The translations under genes were made by a program, and so were the position numbers. The notes under the pieces were generated by a model, which did not search any database, was not told the origin of the DNA, and saw only the letters and a program-made list of their open reading frames with translations. A DNA stretch of 64,000 nucleotides from Pezicula radicicola (lineage: Eukaryota > Ascomycota > Leotiomycetes > Helotiales > Dermateaceae), in the NCBI GenBank assembly GCA_003008705.1, contig PDUO01000023.1:473312-537311 (forward strand), given 5' to 3'. Position 1 is the first letter of the stretch, and the number at the start of each line of letters is the position of its first letter. Below are positions 1 through 9,706 of this stretch, in pieces.

Positions 1-581
1 ATGCAGCAAACTCCCAATCAACTGATCTCATCTCGAGCAGATGGCCGAGAAGGAGGTGCGAGAAATAGGGACCGATAGACAATTGTCAAAGGCCCAGATC
101 CCCATAAATAAAGGAGGCTGGTCGGACAGATGTGTGCTTTTGTAGTGTTTTTACATGATGAAAAAGGAAAATCAATGGACTGAACTCCAAGCGTTTTGAC
201 TGCCGTTCATAAGAACAATGGGAAGGTCAGGTGAAGACTCGAGGCCCACTTCTACCACTTCTGAATTCCCCGAAGTCATCACACCAGTGATTGAACTCCC
301 CAGATCTCCGAAAGAAAGAAAAAGACAAGGCATTATACACCGACAGAATGACTGTAAAGTTAGAGTGGGGCAAGAGACAACATGTCGCCCCAAAGATGCA
401 TGAACCACTGACTTGAGTTCAGAGCAATCATCGATATGGCCCATCGTGGTTCCCAATTCCAGAACCTCCTAATAACAGAATAAATGCGGCAATTCCGAAT
501 GTAAACACTAAGTGCAGATGCTTCTGACAGTCTCGACTAAGGCTGAGCCAGGAGACAAAAGGAGTCCTCGAGACATCTAGT
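1..581. other. Window edge, no gene called
   Basis: Only short open frames on both strands and no family I recognise. The right part probably contains the 3' untranslated region of the minus-strand zinc-finger gene that ends at 582. A gene lying mostly outside the window cannot be excluded. Confidence 0.4.
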
Positions 582-2530
582 TCAGTTCTCCTCTTCCTTA
601 ATCGGTTGTCCATAGGCATCCACATTATAGTCGTTTGGGTTACCACCAATGATTCCCGAATTGTGATCCGACATCAATCCCTTCTCCTTGAGGTACTTGA
701 TGGACTTCAAGATGGTCAGATCGTCCTTGGCCGTATCATTAAGAACCAGTCGTTGAGCTAGCGTCATTTTTCCACCATTGGCCTCCTTATCTCTCAAAGC
801 CTGGTCGCGCACAGCTTGGTCGTGAACGAAGCGACACTTGCCCTTCTTGCCGCAGGTACCACCCGTCGAAAAGTACTTGCAGTGGCGTTGAAGTTGTGCT
901 TTGGGTGCTGGTTGGACGCGGACTGGAGCGGAGTTGCGGCTTGTTTGCGTTTCGGGCTCAGAGTCTGAAGATTCATCCGAGTCGCTGACTTCTCCTTCGT
1001 CTCCGGCTTCTCGCTTGCGCTTGTTGCCCGACAGCATAGCGTCCTGTATTTTCTTCTCTGCCTTCTCGAGCTGCATTCTCAACTCTTCGGCTTTTCTCTG
1101 CTGCTTTTCTAACTTGGTTTCGCCCTCTCTCCCTTCTTTCTTGGTCTTGCCGTTCTGACCTTGTTGCTCACGACGCTTGCGAAGCTCCTCCTCGGCGGCT
1201 TCCTTACGAGCTTTCGTAGGGAAGTTTCTCTTTCGCTCTGCAATCCAAGCGCTCAAATCAGATGGCAGTCTAAATGATGTTAGCTACAAGTGTGAACGTG
1301 ATATACTGTAAAAAAAACATACTGAGGAGTATCAGGGCCAAGCAAACTGACGAGACGAGCTTCTTCGTCCACGTCGTCTTCTTCCTCACTCTCTTCGTGC
1401 TCAGCACCATTGGGAGTCAGGCCAAGAGTGTTCGTCTTACGCTTCTTCTTTTTCTTTCCACCATTATCTGCACCTGCAGGTTTCTGGGGCGAATTGGAAG
1501 CTTGAGAACCGTGACTATCACGATTCTGATTGTGATTTTGCTTGTTGCGGAATTGAAAGTGATCGTTGCCACCACCACGACTACCTCCTCTACCTCCCCT
1601 GAAATTTTGAAAACCTCCTCTTCCCCTATGAGGGTTGGAGTTATATGGGTTGGGATCAAGTGGGGGACGCTGTCCTCCAAACTGTTGTGGTGGGTACCCT
1701 TGATACGGTGCTTGAGAGAAGGGGGGAGGACTTTGATGTTGACTACTGTATTGTGGAGCGAAGCCATTGCTCGCTTGAGCTTGGTCATTGTCAAATCCCA
1801 TACGGATAGGAGGTCCCATCAAAGGAGCTTCATGACCACCACGGCCGGGGCCAAAGCCACCACGCGTAGGCGGGGCAAAACCACCACGTCCACCGCGATG
1901 TCCGCCATTGAAAGGAGGTTGCTGTTGGGGAGGACCCTGCCACTGCTGAGGAGGGCCTCCATGATGAGGTGGCTGCGGCGTTACATTAGGTGGTGGGGCA
2001 TGACCGTACGAGGGAGGCTGTGGTGGTGGATTCTGAAATTGTGGTGGTTGTTGAGGACCATACTGTGGTGGTTGGTTATAACCTTGAGGAGCATAATTTG
2101 GATGGTAATTTTGTGCGGACAAAGGAGCAGGAGGCCCATTCATCTGTTGAGGCGGGCCTTGCTGGTATTGTTGCGGTGGACCTTGCTGATGGTGTTGCTC
2201 ATGTTGCCATTGAGCGGGAGGCTGGTTGCCTGCAGGAGGTTGAGGGCCGATGTATGGTGCATGGTTCTGCGGACCGCCATAGGCATTGTGAGGTGGGCCT
2301 TGCTGTGGTGGCCCTTGAGCATTGTAACCGGCTGCAGGCTGGTTCGGATTGTATCCTTGATAATCACGACCTGGGTTTGGACCACCGCCTCTACCACCAC
2401 GAGGGGGTCCACCACCGCGTTGTGGCTGCTGGTGTTGCGCATATCCCCCATACTGAGGATTACCGTAACCGTTAGGTTGAGGCGGACCTGGAGGAGGTGG
2501 TGGAGGAGGGAAGTTATATTGCCCAGACAT
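582..2530 (-). CDS. NUFIP1/Rsa1-like CCCH zinc-finger protein
   Basis: Two exons (2530-1323 and 1269-582) are joined across a 53-bp intron with donor GTATGT, a GCTAAC branch site and a TTTAG acceptor. The join gives 631 residues and creates the NUFIP1 signature PSDLSAWIAERKRNFPT at about residues 405-421. The first 400 residues are very rich in Pro, Gly, Gln and Asn, with RGG-type stretches. After the signature come a charged helix (about 425-490), an acidic Ser-rich stretch, and one zinc finger with C-x8-C-x5-C-x3-H spacing (about 533-552). NUFIP1/Rsa1 proteins are nuclear adaptors that help load the Snu13 protein in box C/D snoRNP assembly; that role is inferred by family. I chose the ATG at 2530 because the frame upstream to 2812 looks like leader sequence; starting there would add 94 residues. 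It is divergent from RPC25. Confidence 0.85.
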
Positions 2531-3287
2531 TGTTCGCTGCGTTGCAGGTCGGTCAACAAATGGGTCTTCGAGGGGCGGGTATGCCTGCACAAATGGAGAG
2601 CTCCTTAGGTTTAGACGCGCGAAAGCAGCTTGAATCTGCAGACGGGTTGGCTTTGAATGAAAAGAACTGGGTGGTAATAATGTGGCCTTTGGCCCCTTGG
2701 GGACGTTGGAAAAGAACGAAGAGCTATGTGGCTGCGAATTTGGAGGAGTCGACTTGCGCGTATCATAAGTGAAGACAGGAATGGGTCGACTTTCAGAACT
2801 TTGCGACTGCAAATGAACAAGGAAGGTTAGTACACAAACTCGACAAAAGTGATGAGATTATAATTGAATGAAGGGGAAAGAAGAAGGAAAGATGAAGCTC
2901 GCACCTGGTTGCCGCCAGCATGTGGTGCACGGACCATATCTGCGCGATACCTTTCTAGGACTAGCCGCTCGCCTCGTCGGTAGCTTGATGCAAACCACCA
3001 GAAAGATCTCCCTTGTCTTTGAGATGTCTGATACTTATATCTTCACCTGCGCATCAAAGTATGCTCCACGTCGCACTTGTGTCGGTCCAAAACTTTGGTG
3101 GATTTTGATTTAGCAAAGGTACAAAAAGTTGGTGTCGCAAAGAGTGTAAAACTGAGAGTCAATCTTTTGTGACTCCCATTAGCGCATCCCTAGGAAATTC
3201 TCTTCAAGTGAGCCAATCACGGTGCCCCGACACCTAGGACATTCATTCACAACTCTACGCTTCGCCTTATCCTCAAATTCATACACC
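2531..3287. promoter_or_regulatory. Divergent promoter region, NUFIP-like / RPC25
   Basis: About 760 bp between two divergent start codons. It must hold both promoters and 5' leaders. A CCAAT box on the plus strand lies at 3210-3222 (GAGCCAATCACGG), about 70 bp before the RPC25 start. No other gene is seen. Confidence 0.5.
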
Positions 3288-4184
3288 ATGTTTATTCTCG
3301 TCAGTCAGAATTTCTCCCTGTTAAAAAGTTTTTCTAATATGTCCTAGACCAAAATCGCGGATCTGGTTCAGATCAACCCAGAAGACTTTACCAAGGATGC
3401 CTCACAGGCGATCGAGGACAACATCAATGCCAAGTACTCGAACAGGGTCATTCAGAAGATAGGTCTTTGCGTTTGTCTCTATGACTTGCTTGAGGCATCA
3501 GAGGGATTAATCGGCCACGGAAATGGTATTGTCAACGTCAATGGTATGTTTTCCCTCGGTGTCTGCGCGGTGCTGCATGCCTGGTTGCATGGCGTCCACA
3601 TCGATCCCTCCTCGTATCTGGCACTATCGTGATATAACTAGGGCTAACTCACACAAAGTGGAATTCAGATTAGTGGTCTTTCGCCCCTTCAAACACGAGG
3701 TCATGCTCGGAAGAATCAGCAGCGCAAATCAATTAGGCATTCGAAGTATGATCCCATACACCTCTTGACAATCACCTATCTAACAGAGCAAAGTCCGTAC
3801 AAACTTCTTCAGTGACATCTTTGTCCCAGCCAACCTATTACCCGAAGGCTCATCTTAGTAAGCCTACACCTACCTATGTTTGTCATCATACGCTTCTCTA
3901 ACAATCATACCAGTTCACACGGAAACTCGATGTGGGAATGGAATATGGGAGATGGTAACACCCTTTACTTTGATAACCATGAAAAAGTCCGCTTTCGCAT
4001 CGAAAATGAACACTGGTTCGATCAAGCACCAGTTGGACCTACCGAAAGAGACGACGACAGTGTTAAGAAGAGTCCCTATACCATTGAAGCATCGATGGAC
4101 GGTTCTGGACTCGGACCTTGTCTCTGGTGGGATGACCTCGATGAAGCTGAAGAGGAGAATGGCGAGGAAATGGAAACTTCTTAA
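3288..4184 (+). CDS. RPC25: RNA polymerase III subunit C25 (Rpc25/RPC8)
   Basis: Five exons: 3288-3299, 3348-3543, 3659-3745, 3794-3857 and 3914-4184. They give 209 residues, close to the family length, and all phases agree. Exon 1 is only 12 nt (MFIL). The N-terminal half is the Rpb7-like tip domain; the C-terminal half is the OB-fold region. Visible family features are the VEFRLVVFRPF strand, GxIxS near residue 95, FFSDIFVP, the W-x-W of the OB fold, and the FRIENEHW segment. Rpc25 pairs with Rpc17 to form the stalk of Pol III, which transcribes tRNA and 5S genes. The acidic tail (EEENGEEMETS) follows the usual end of the family. The third intron uses a CAAAG acceptor, chosen because only that site keeps frame into IRTNFF. 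Confidence 0.93.
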
Positions 4185-5675
4185 GTCCGGCTGTCTGGTT
4201 ACTGGTGTCAATTTGTGGTGCGAATGGATGGGATGCATTGGGACGGAGTCGATTTAGACAGCATGGCATATGTTGGCGTTTAGGGAAAGATTTTGTGTGT
4301 GGATATTACCTGGCTTATGGTGGGCTAAACTGTCCTTTGATTTGGATACGGGTATGTACTGTACAGTGGCTATGACAAAACAACTACAACTTACTTTATT
4401 TCATGCAAATTTGCAGAATCATAGATAAGTTGACTTGAGGGGCAGATGGCGGAGTTTCTGCAACTCTGAGATATATAGTGTAGCATAATACTCGATATAC
4501 CCCTTCTTCTTTCTCACTTGATATTTTGAGCATATCAACAACATGACTATCTAACACCAATCAACTCAGTGTCCTAACCTCATCCTCATTACCATCATCC
4601 CAAGTATCTTCTCTCCAACTTTCCACATCCTAGCCCTATAACTAACCCCACAACCAAGGTATAAACCCTCGATCACCTTAAATATATGGCATATGGAGAA
4701 AGTGTAGAAGATGGTGAAAATCATGTATGAAGGCTTCGTTGCTCGCTCCCATTAGGTGGGAGGAAGCCTAGGCTTATATATTAAAGGAGAGGCACCCAGA
4801 ATGGGCCCAAATCCATACAAAATGAGGCATTTAAGGTGCCATTTCATTAACGTAAAAATGGTGCCATGCTGGGCCAGAATGTTCGGAATTAATCTGCGAT
4901 TTCGGAGGGATCGGCGGGCGCCAGGGCCACCAGAAATGAAGATATACTAGAAACACGTGATTACAGGCCGACACAAGGCTTACCTCTATATTTCATGCCT
5001 TATTCAGCTTAAAGACAGACACTGCTATTAACATCTTTATCCACAATAAAACAAAAAGACTTTCGCAATAGAGATACTAAGATTAAACAAAGGATATAGG
5101 AGCTTTCTAGTCTATAGATATGTGTGTCAACTACAGACAAGCCACCCTCTCAAGACTCAGTCCTCGTCTTGTGCTTTGCTCGTTATATTTGGTTCTTAGT
5201 CCTATCACTCAAACCCTATCCATTGACTTCTAAATCTCATTCCATCCTACCGCTATTGTATCTAGGAATCCTGTATACAACAAATTAATAACCACAAACA
5301 GAAACTCAGAGACAAGAATCTAACTCTAATATTAGAAGAAGCCTTACTAGTAATTATCTACTATTAGTTACAGGGGATCATTAAGGGAAGTTATGATTCT
5401 TTCTTTGCAGCGAATAAAGGTCTTCTTTATTAGGTGGTTCTTAATTGTTATTTAATTAATTCATGTTACATAGAAAGGTTGATAATTTTAGTTTGCTCAA
5501 AAGTTTGACTTTACTCGGCAAGGTATCCAGATTCTTAGGTTGAGGAGGACTGTTTGTGGATTAAGTACGAATGCCTAAGCATAATATTGCATTATACTTT
5601 ATAACATAGTTATAGTAGTTCTATAGGTTAAGACTAAAATTTCTACTGTACGTCACTTAGGCGGGTATGGTATTT

Positions 5676-5778
5676 AAATGGAGTGAGCTATCTAGAATAA
5701 GTGAGTTACTCAGAGCAAGTGAGTTGCCCAAACCAAATAAGCTACTTAGATCAAGTAGGTTACCCTAACTCAAGTTAC
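5676..5778. repeat. 18-bp-period tandem array, locus 1
   Basis: About five and a half diverged 18-bp units in register. Three are exact 18-mers: GAATAAGTGAGTTACTCA, GAGCAAGTGAGTTGCCCA and AACCAAATAAGCTACTTA. The same unit forms the core of the two inverted-repeat elements at 8026-8188 and 22114-22295. No matching 31-bp inverted repeats flank this copy. The outer sequences CTGTACGTCAC (5646-5656) and CTGTCACTGTACAG resemble each other as imperfect inverted ends, but weakly. Confidence 0.75.
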
Positions 5779-6289
5779 AACATCTGTCACTGTACAGAGA
5801 GATTTCGTTGTTGTCAGTAGTCGAAGAAGTCTAGGAGAAGATTTAGCAGATCTTTCTATCAAATTCGAGGTCGCTTTATTGCTTGTACAGGCCCGAGTTG
5901 TTGTCCGTGATACAGCATAACTAATCTAATAAACTGTCTCCCCCTTCTATTGCATCTTGAGATGGCTTCCCTTTTATAAACACCTAAAACTGACAACAAG
6001 GCTTTGACTAACAGCAACAAGTGTTCTTCGTTAATCTTTAACCTTAGATGTAGAATACCTTAATTCCATGTTGGCAGTATGAGGCCAAGAACTATAATAG
6101 ATATAACAGACTCGTTGACAAGTGCTTACTTTCGCTCCTGGCTGGCTCTGTATCTTCATTCGATGCCTTCCATTGGCTACCACATTCTTGCTGTTCCCAT
6201 CGCCGATTTGGCCAAAGAGTACAAGTACATTCTTGTACTTTTTTCTCATGGCGCTGAAACCTAGTCAGAATCTCAACGCCAAATGTCGA

Positions 6290-6378
6290 AATCAAGTTAG
6301 TTACTCAATTAAGTCAGGTACTTAAAGATATGAGCTTTTCAAATTGAATAGGTTGTTTAGATTAAATAGGTAACTTGA
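6290..6378. repeat. 18-bp-period tandem array, locus 2
   Basis: About five strongly diverged units (AATCAAGTTAGTTACTCA is the best preserved; later ones are 16-19 nt). It has the same consensus and orientation as the other arrays. It lies about 200 bp upstream of the tRNA-Ser gene. No inverted repeats are recognisable at its ends. Confidence 0.65.
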
Positions 6379-6571
6379 GTAAAAGAGCTTGTATACCCAA
6401 GTATCCCCTCCCATTTCTCTACTAGCAAGCACTAAACAGCGGGCCGACCCGCTCCCCTTAACAGAAAGTGCATGACCTCGCTTAGCAAACTTCAGAGCAA
6501 AATCTTTCCGCACACAAAAGGCAAAGCACAATATATCTGCAAAACAGGGATTTCATTTCAACAAAAAGAAA

Positions 6572-6652
6572 GGCATTGTGGCGGAGTGGTTAACGCGACA
6601 GCCTAGAAAGCTGTTTCCTTCGGGAGCACAGGTTCGAGTCCTGTCAATGTCG
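6572..6652 (+). tRNA. tRNA-Ser (anticodon AGA)
   Basis: 81 nt without CCA. The acceptor stem GGCATTG pairs with CAATGTC (one G-U), with discriminator G. The anticodon stem ACAGC/GCTGT encloses the loop CTAGAAA, so the anticodon is AGA. A long variable arm (TTCCTTCGGGAGC region) marks it as class II, as expected for serine. The T arm is ACAGG-TTCGAGT-CCTGT. There is no intron. Confidence 0.95.
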
Positions 6653-7232
6653 CTACAAAAATTTCTTTTTCTTTTGCTATTCTTGTGCTTGGTCACAATA
6701 ACTTTTGTAGAATTTTATCCATGCCGGGGAAACTCCATTCTTTTAAACTGTGTATCTTTTGTATAGGATTTTACGCCTGTAGAACACTCTATAAAGCGTC
6801 TTAGAGATGTGAGAATCCTTTTTTTTTTGTATCATAAAAGATGTGCAATATAGAGAGCACTGATTTTGCAGGTGGATTCTAACTTAGCGAGCAACGCCAC
6901 CAATCACTGGCCCAGAGTTTACCCCCGTTCAACATAAGCTTTTTCTGTTGAAAATACTTTTACACTTTGTCCAATCAAAGGCCTTACTTGTCATTCGCTA
7001 CCCAAGTGAACGCAGCTCGCTTGACTAACTTTTGATGTGAACTCCACAATCAAAAACCACACACACAACTCACTCGTTTTCCCAAAAACTACAAGCACCA
7101 ACAAAAAAAAGAAGAACCGTCGAATCCTTTTATGAAAGAGAGGATTTGATGTTTAACATGTGCAAAAGCAAAAGCCGCCTCAATAAAGAAAGAGGCGGCA
7201 CAGAAAAGATCTAAAATGATAAAGAATCTTGC
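6653..7232. other. Spacer between two tRNA genes
   Basis: 580 bp between the oppositely oriented tRNA-Ser and tRNA-Gly genes. It is AT-rich with A and T runs, and no coding frame or other RNA is recognised. Confidence 0.5.
6666..6670 (+). terminator. Pol III terminator of tRNA-Ser
   Basis: TTTTT run beginning 14 nt after the tRNA 3' end, on the coding strand. This is the usual RNA polymerase III stop signal. Confidence 0.7.
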
Positions 7233-7342
7233 TGCATTCTCCGGGAATCGAACCCGGGGCTAGCCCATGATGTTGTTACTCTTTTCAACTGAATGAATCA
7301 AGTTACTGGCAAGGGCTAATTTTACCACTAAACCAAGAATGC
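7233..7342 (-). tRNA. tRNA-Gly (anticodon GCC) with intron
   Basis: On the minus strand, the acceptor stem GCATTCT pairs with AGAATGC, with discriminator A. The D arm is TGGTTTAGTGGTAAAATTA. The anticodon stem AGCCC/GGGCT carries a loop beginning TTGCCA, so the anticodon is GCC. The T arm is CCGGG-TTCGATT-CCCGG. A 39-nt intron (7268-7306) separates position 37 from 38, the standard place for nuclear tRNA introns. A TTTT run lies about 17 nt past the 3' end (7213-7216) and may terminate transcription. Confidence 0.92.
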
Positions 7343-7849
7343 GGTGTTTGTCTTTGTTTGATGTTAGAAATTGAGCTATTTCAATACATATTTTGCCAAG
7401 CGACAAGTACTTCATCCTGTGACTAGAATTCAATATCCGCAACAGGTGAGTTTAACGAGAACAACTAGAATTTATTTTAGATTTTTAGCTTTATATAACC
7501 CTAAAATAATAGGTCAATATAGTAGATAGTTAGTAGAAGGCATTTATTTGCGTAAAGTAATACACATTTAATGCGCATTTCTCCTACAGTTATGCAGATG
7601 CACGAGTCATACACAGTTAATAGCAGAAAAGGTTATTATATGAAGGTATACAATTAATATCTCCTCATTTTTAATGTCCTTGACTAAGTGCAGTTTTCAA
7701 AACCCTTGTAGCAACTGTATCGTTAGTCTGGCCATGAAGCCGATAGTCAGGGTCAGAATAGAAGACCTTATACTAGTACAGTATCTCGTCTAACTTCAAC
7801 AGTACCTAGATTCTTGGTAAGCAAATGTTTCTACCCAGAAGCTGAATGG
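7343..7849. other. AT-rich spacer
   Basis: No gene recognised. The part from about 7800 probably holds the decayed 3' end of the kinase-like pseudogene. Confidence 0.45.
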
Positions 7850-8625
7850 CTAGGAGACCTTCTCAATATATCTCACACCGACCAAGACACCGTCTATATC
7901 TTTAAATTCGCTCTGATCACCGAAATCCACATTATCCTCATCCAGGCAAGTCAAACAGTTCACAACGACGTCCTCGTATCGCTCACCCATTCTCCCGGGT
8001 AGGTTGCATTTTGCTAGAGCGACTACCGTACGAATTGGTTTATAAGAGATAATTTTCATTAGGGCAACTAAGTTACCTAAGTTAACTAAGTTACTTAAAT
8101 CAACTGAGTTACCTAGATTAAGTGAGTTACTCAAATCATCTGAATAGACATTCGTTCAAAATGATCTCTTATAGGCCAATTCGTACGATAGATTGTCTTT
8201 TCTTAAATTCGGCCTCCTGAACTTGGAGTCACCCAAAGTAATGCCAAGGACCGCAGCTGGGACAGGAGCTACCGCATCATTCTGATATGATACGAACGAC
8301 TCCCACATACCAATCTCCAAAAGATAGACACCTAGGCTGTAGATATTATGCTGAATGGCATAGGTCTCGTCAGGATTCATGCCCTGACGATGTGGGTGAC
8401 GGTACAGATTCTTCTCCCAAGCAGAGTCTCCTGACCGCCGTGTTCGACCATCACCCATGCGCACCTTTTCGAATCCAACGAGAAAGGGCCGACATGTTGT
8501 CTTGAAATGCTAATATGGTTTCAGGTCTGACATTCTTGTGCATGAAGCCCACAGTATGAACATGGCTGACAGATTTGGCTAGCTGTTTTGCGAGCTTGAT
8601 AGCGCCCAAGTCCGAGAAACGGCGA
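7850..8625 (-). pseudogene. HeLo-type kinase-like gene, decayed and split by a MITE
   Basis: Reading the minus strand from about 8625, I see the C-terminal half of the kinase-like domain that follows HeLo domains in fungal proteins. It begins with RFSDLGAIKLAKQLAKSV, then VGFMHKNVRPETILAFQD at the catalytic-loop position. A frameshift near 8500 leads to RPFLVGFEKVRMGDG and then NLYRHPHRQGMNPDETYA, IYSLGVYLLEIGMWESF, and RRPNLRKDN. There the 163-bp element at 8026-8188 interrupts the frame. Beyond it the family tail continues: VALAKCNLPGRMGERYEDVV, NCLTCLD, GVRYIEKV, then a stop. Removing the element and one TA restores the frame exactly. The N-terminal half is missing, so this is a remnant. 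In intact relatives these proteins are thought to act in fungal non-self recognition and cell death. Confidence 0.85.
8026..8188. mobile_element. MITE copy 1 (TA target duplication, 18-bp-repeat core)
   Basis: 163 bp flanked by TA on each side (8024-8025 and 8189-8190). The 31-bp terminal inverted repeats start CCGTACGAATTGG on the left and TCGTACGAATTGG on the right strand, and continue through TATAAGAGAT; they differ at 4 of 31 positions. The core is four 18-bp units, such as AGTTAACTAAGTTACTTA and AATCAACTGAGTTACCTA, and encodes nothing. The TA duplication fits mobilisation by a Tc1/mariner-type transposase from elsewhere in the genome. It sits inside the kinase-like pseudogene. Confidence 0.9.
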
Positions 8626-9099
8626 GGAGTAGAGGAATGCTTGCAAAATCCATGGCTAGACCATATTACTAAGACAGCGGTTATTGAAAACCCGAGGTAT
8701 GAAGTTTCTATAGAGGGTATTAAATTATCAATGCTCCTAAGAGCACGTTATATGAGAGTATTGTTAATCTCTTGATAGAATAATCGAAGCTCCAAAGCCA
8801 CCAGAGATACTATCGTACAATCCAGATGTTGAAGCCTCTGCAAGATGGAGCACTCAAGACCAGACTCCGAAGCACAAGTACATGCCGTACAGATCTATGG
8901 ATACAAAAACAGCAGATCGTGAAATATCCGCTCTACCAGTAGATCAGACTTGGGAATTTAAGCCGCAGAGGAGGAACCGAAGGTACTAGACAGCCCACAC
9001 AACACTGAACAGCCATTCATATTTGGTTACCGCTATAGCCTTCTCGCCGGACGGTGATCTTTTCGGCTTCTCAGACGATATGACAATCAGGTTCTGTCA
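8621..9099 (+). pseudogene. Kinase C-terminus plus WD40-like fragment, decayed
   Basis: On the plus strand, immediately abutting the opposite-strand kinase-like remnant. KRRGVEECLQNPWLDHI resembles the end of a Ser/Thr kinase domain (subdomain XI, where ECLQHPWL is typical). After frame changes, EAPKPPEILSYNPDVEASA follows, and then VTAIAFSPDGDLFGFSDDM with TIRFC, which reads as a WD40 repeat. Stops and frameshifts break it into at least three pieces. The combination suggests a remnant of a multi-domain regulatory or NLR-like protein; which one is not decidable here. Confidence 0.55.
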
Positions 9100-9706
9100 G
9101 AAGGGTACTGGTTGCCGTGTTGTTCTGAGTGAAATATCTGATTTGTTTTTTTACTCCCTGGTAGCCTTAGTTAACTAGGAGAGGAGGCCTAGGGTGTGTA
9201 CTTGATAAATACTTAATACAGGCATTTCCGTCCTTCGAGATAAGGGGAAACGTCACTTTTTGTCTATTATCAATAGCAAAATTCATATTTCCCTCCACAG
9301 ATCGATGCTATGCATTTACAGCATAAAATACATTACGCTTTCAACCCCTAAAAAATGACCTTGAAAATAGCTATGATCAATGATACAAAGTTACTCTCAT
9401 CTCAATATCGTTTTAGAAACTTACACGAATATCAAAGGCTACTAGCCTTCAATTAACGGAGAAAAAAACATAAACCCAATTTGATAATAGTCTTAAATAC
9501 TAAGGCATTTACGCTAAAGGAGTTTTTAGCGAGGCATATTAGGCGAGGGGTTGGGCTACCTACAATGGATGAGGCACTGCAAGCTTAATTATAGCAAGTT
9601 CAGCCGGGGCAATACTTCATAGAGGCAACCGCTGGCACCTAAATAGGTGCCTACAAAAGTGTGTAAACCGGGACATCAACATTCCAACTTTCGACTCTAA
9701 CTAAAC
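9100..9706. other. Intergenic, AT-rich
   Basis: No coding potential recognised. It probably includes the upstream region of the HET pseudogene. Confidence 0.5.

Larger units (their letters stand above)
4185..6571. other. AT-rich intergenic region
   Basis: 2.4 kb with no supported gene. It contains two arrays of the dispersed 18-bp-period repeat (listed separately) and many stop codons in all frames. The segment around 4750-4950 has a more balanced base composition and partly self-complementary GGTGCC/TGGGCC words, so it may be an old transposon relic, but I see no termini. Confidence 0.5.

Noticed and set aside
1274..2608. 444-codon plus-strand frame opposite the NUFIP-like gene
   Set aside because: It is the antisense of a Pro/Gly/Gln-rich coding region and translates to an Arg/Leu/Trp/Thr-rich string without family resemblance; the minus-strand gene has a clear signature and intron.
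4750..4950. Segment with partly self-complementary words suggesting a transposon relic
   Set aside because: No terminal repeats, target duplication or coding remnant could be identified.
5646..5790. Possible inverted ends (CTGTACGTCAC / CTGTACAGTGAC) around repeat array 1
   Set aside because: The match is short, needs a gap and lacks a clear target duplication, so I did not call a mobile element there.
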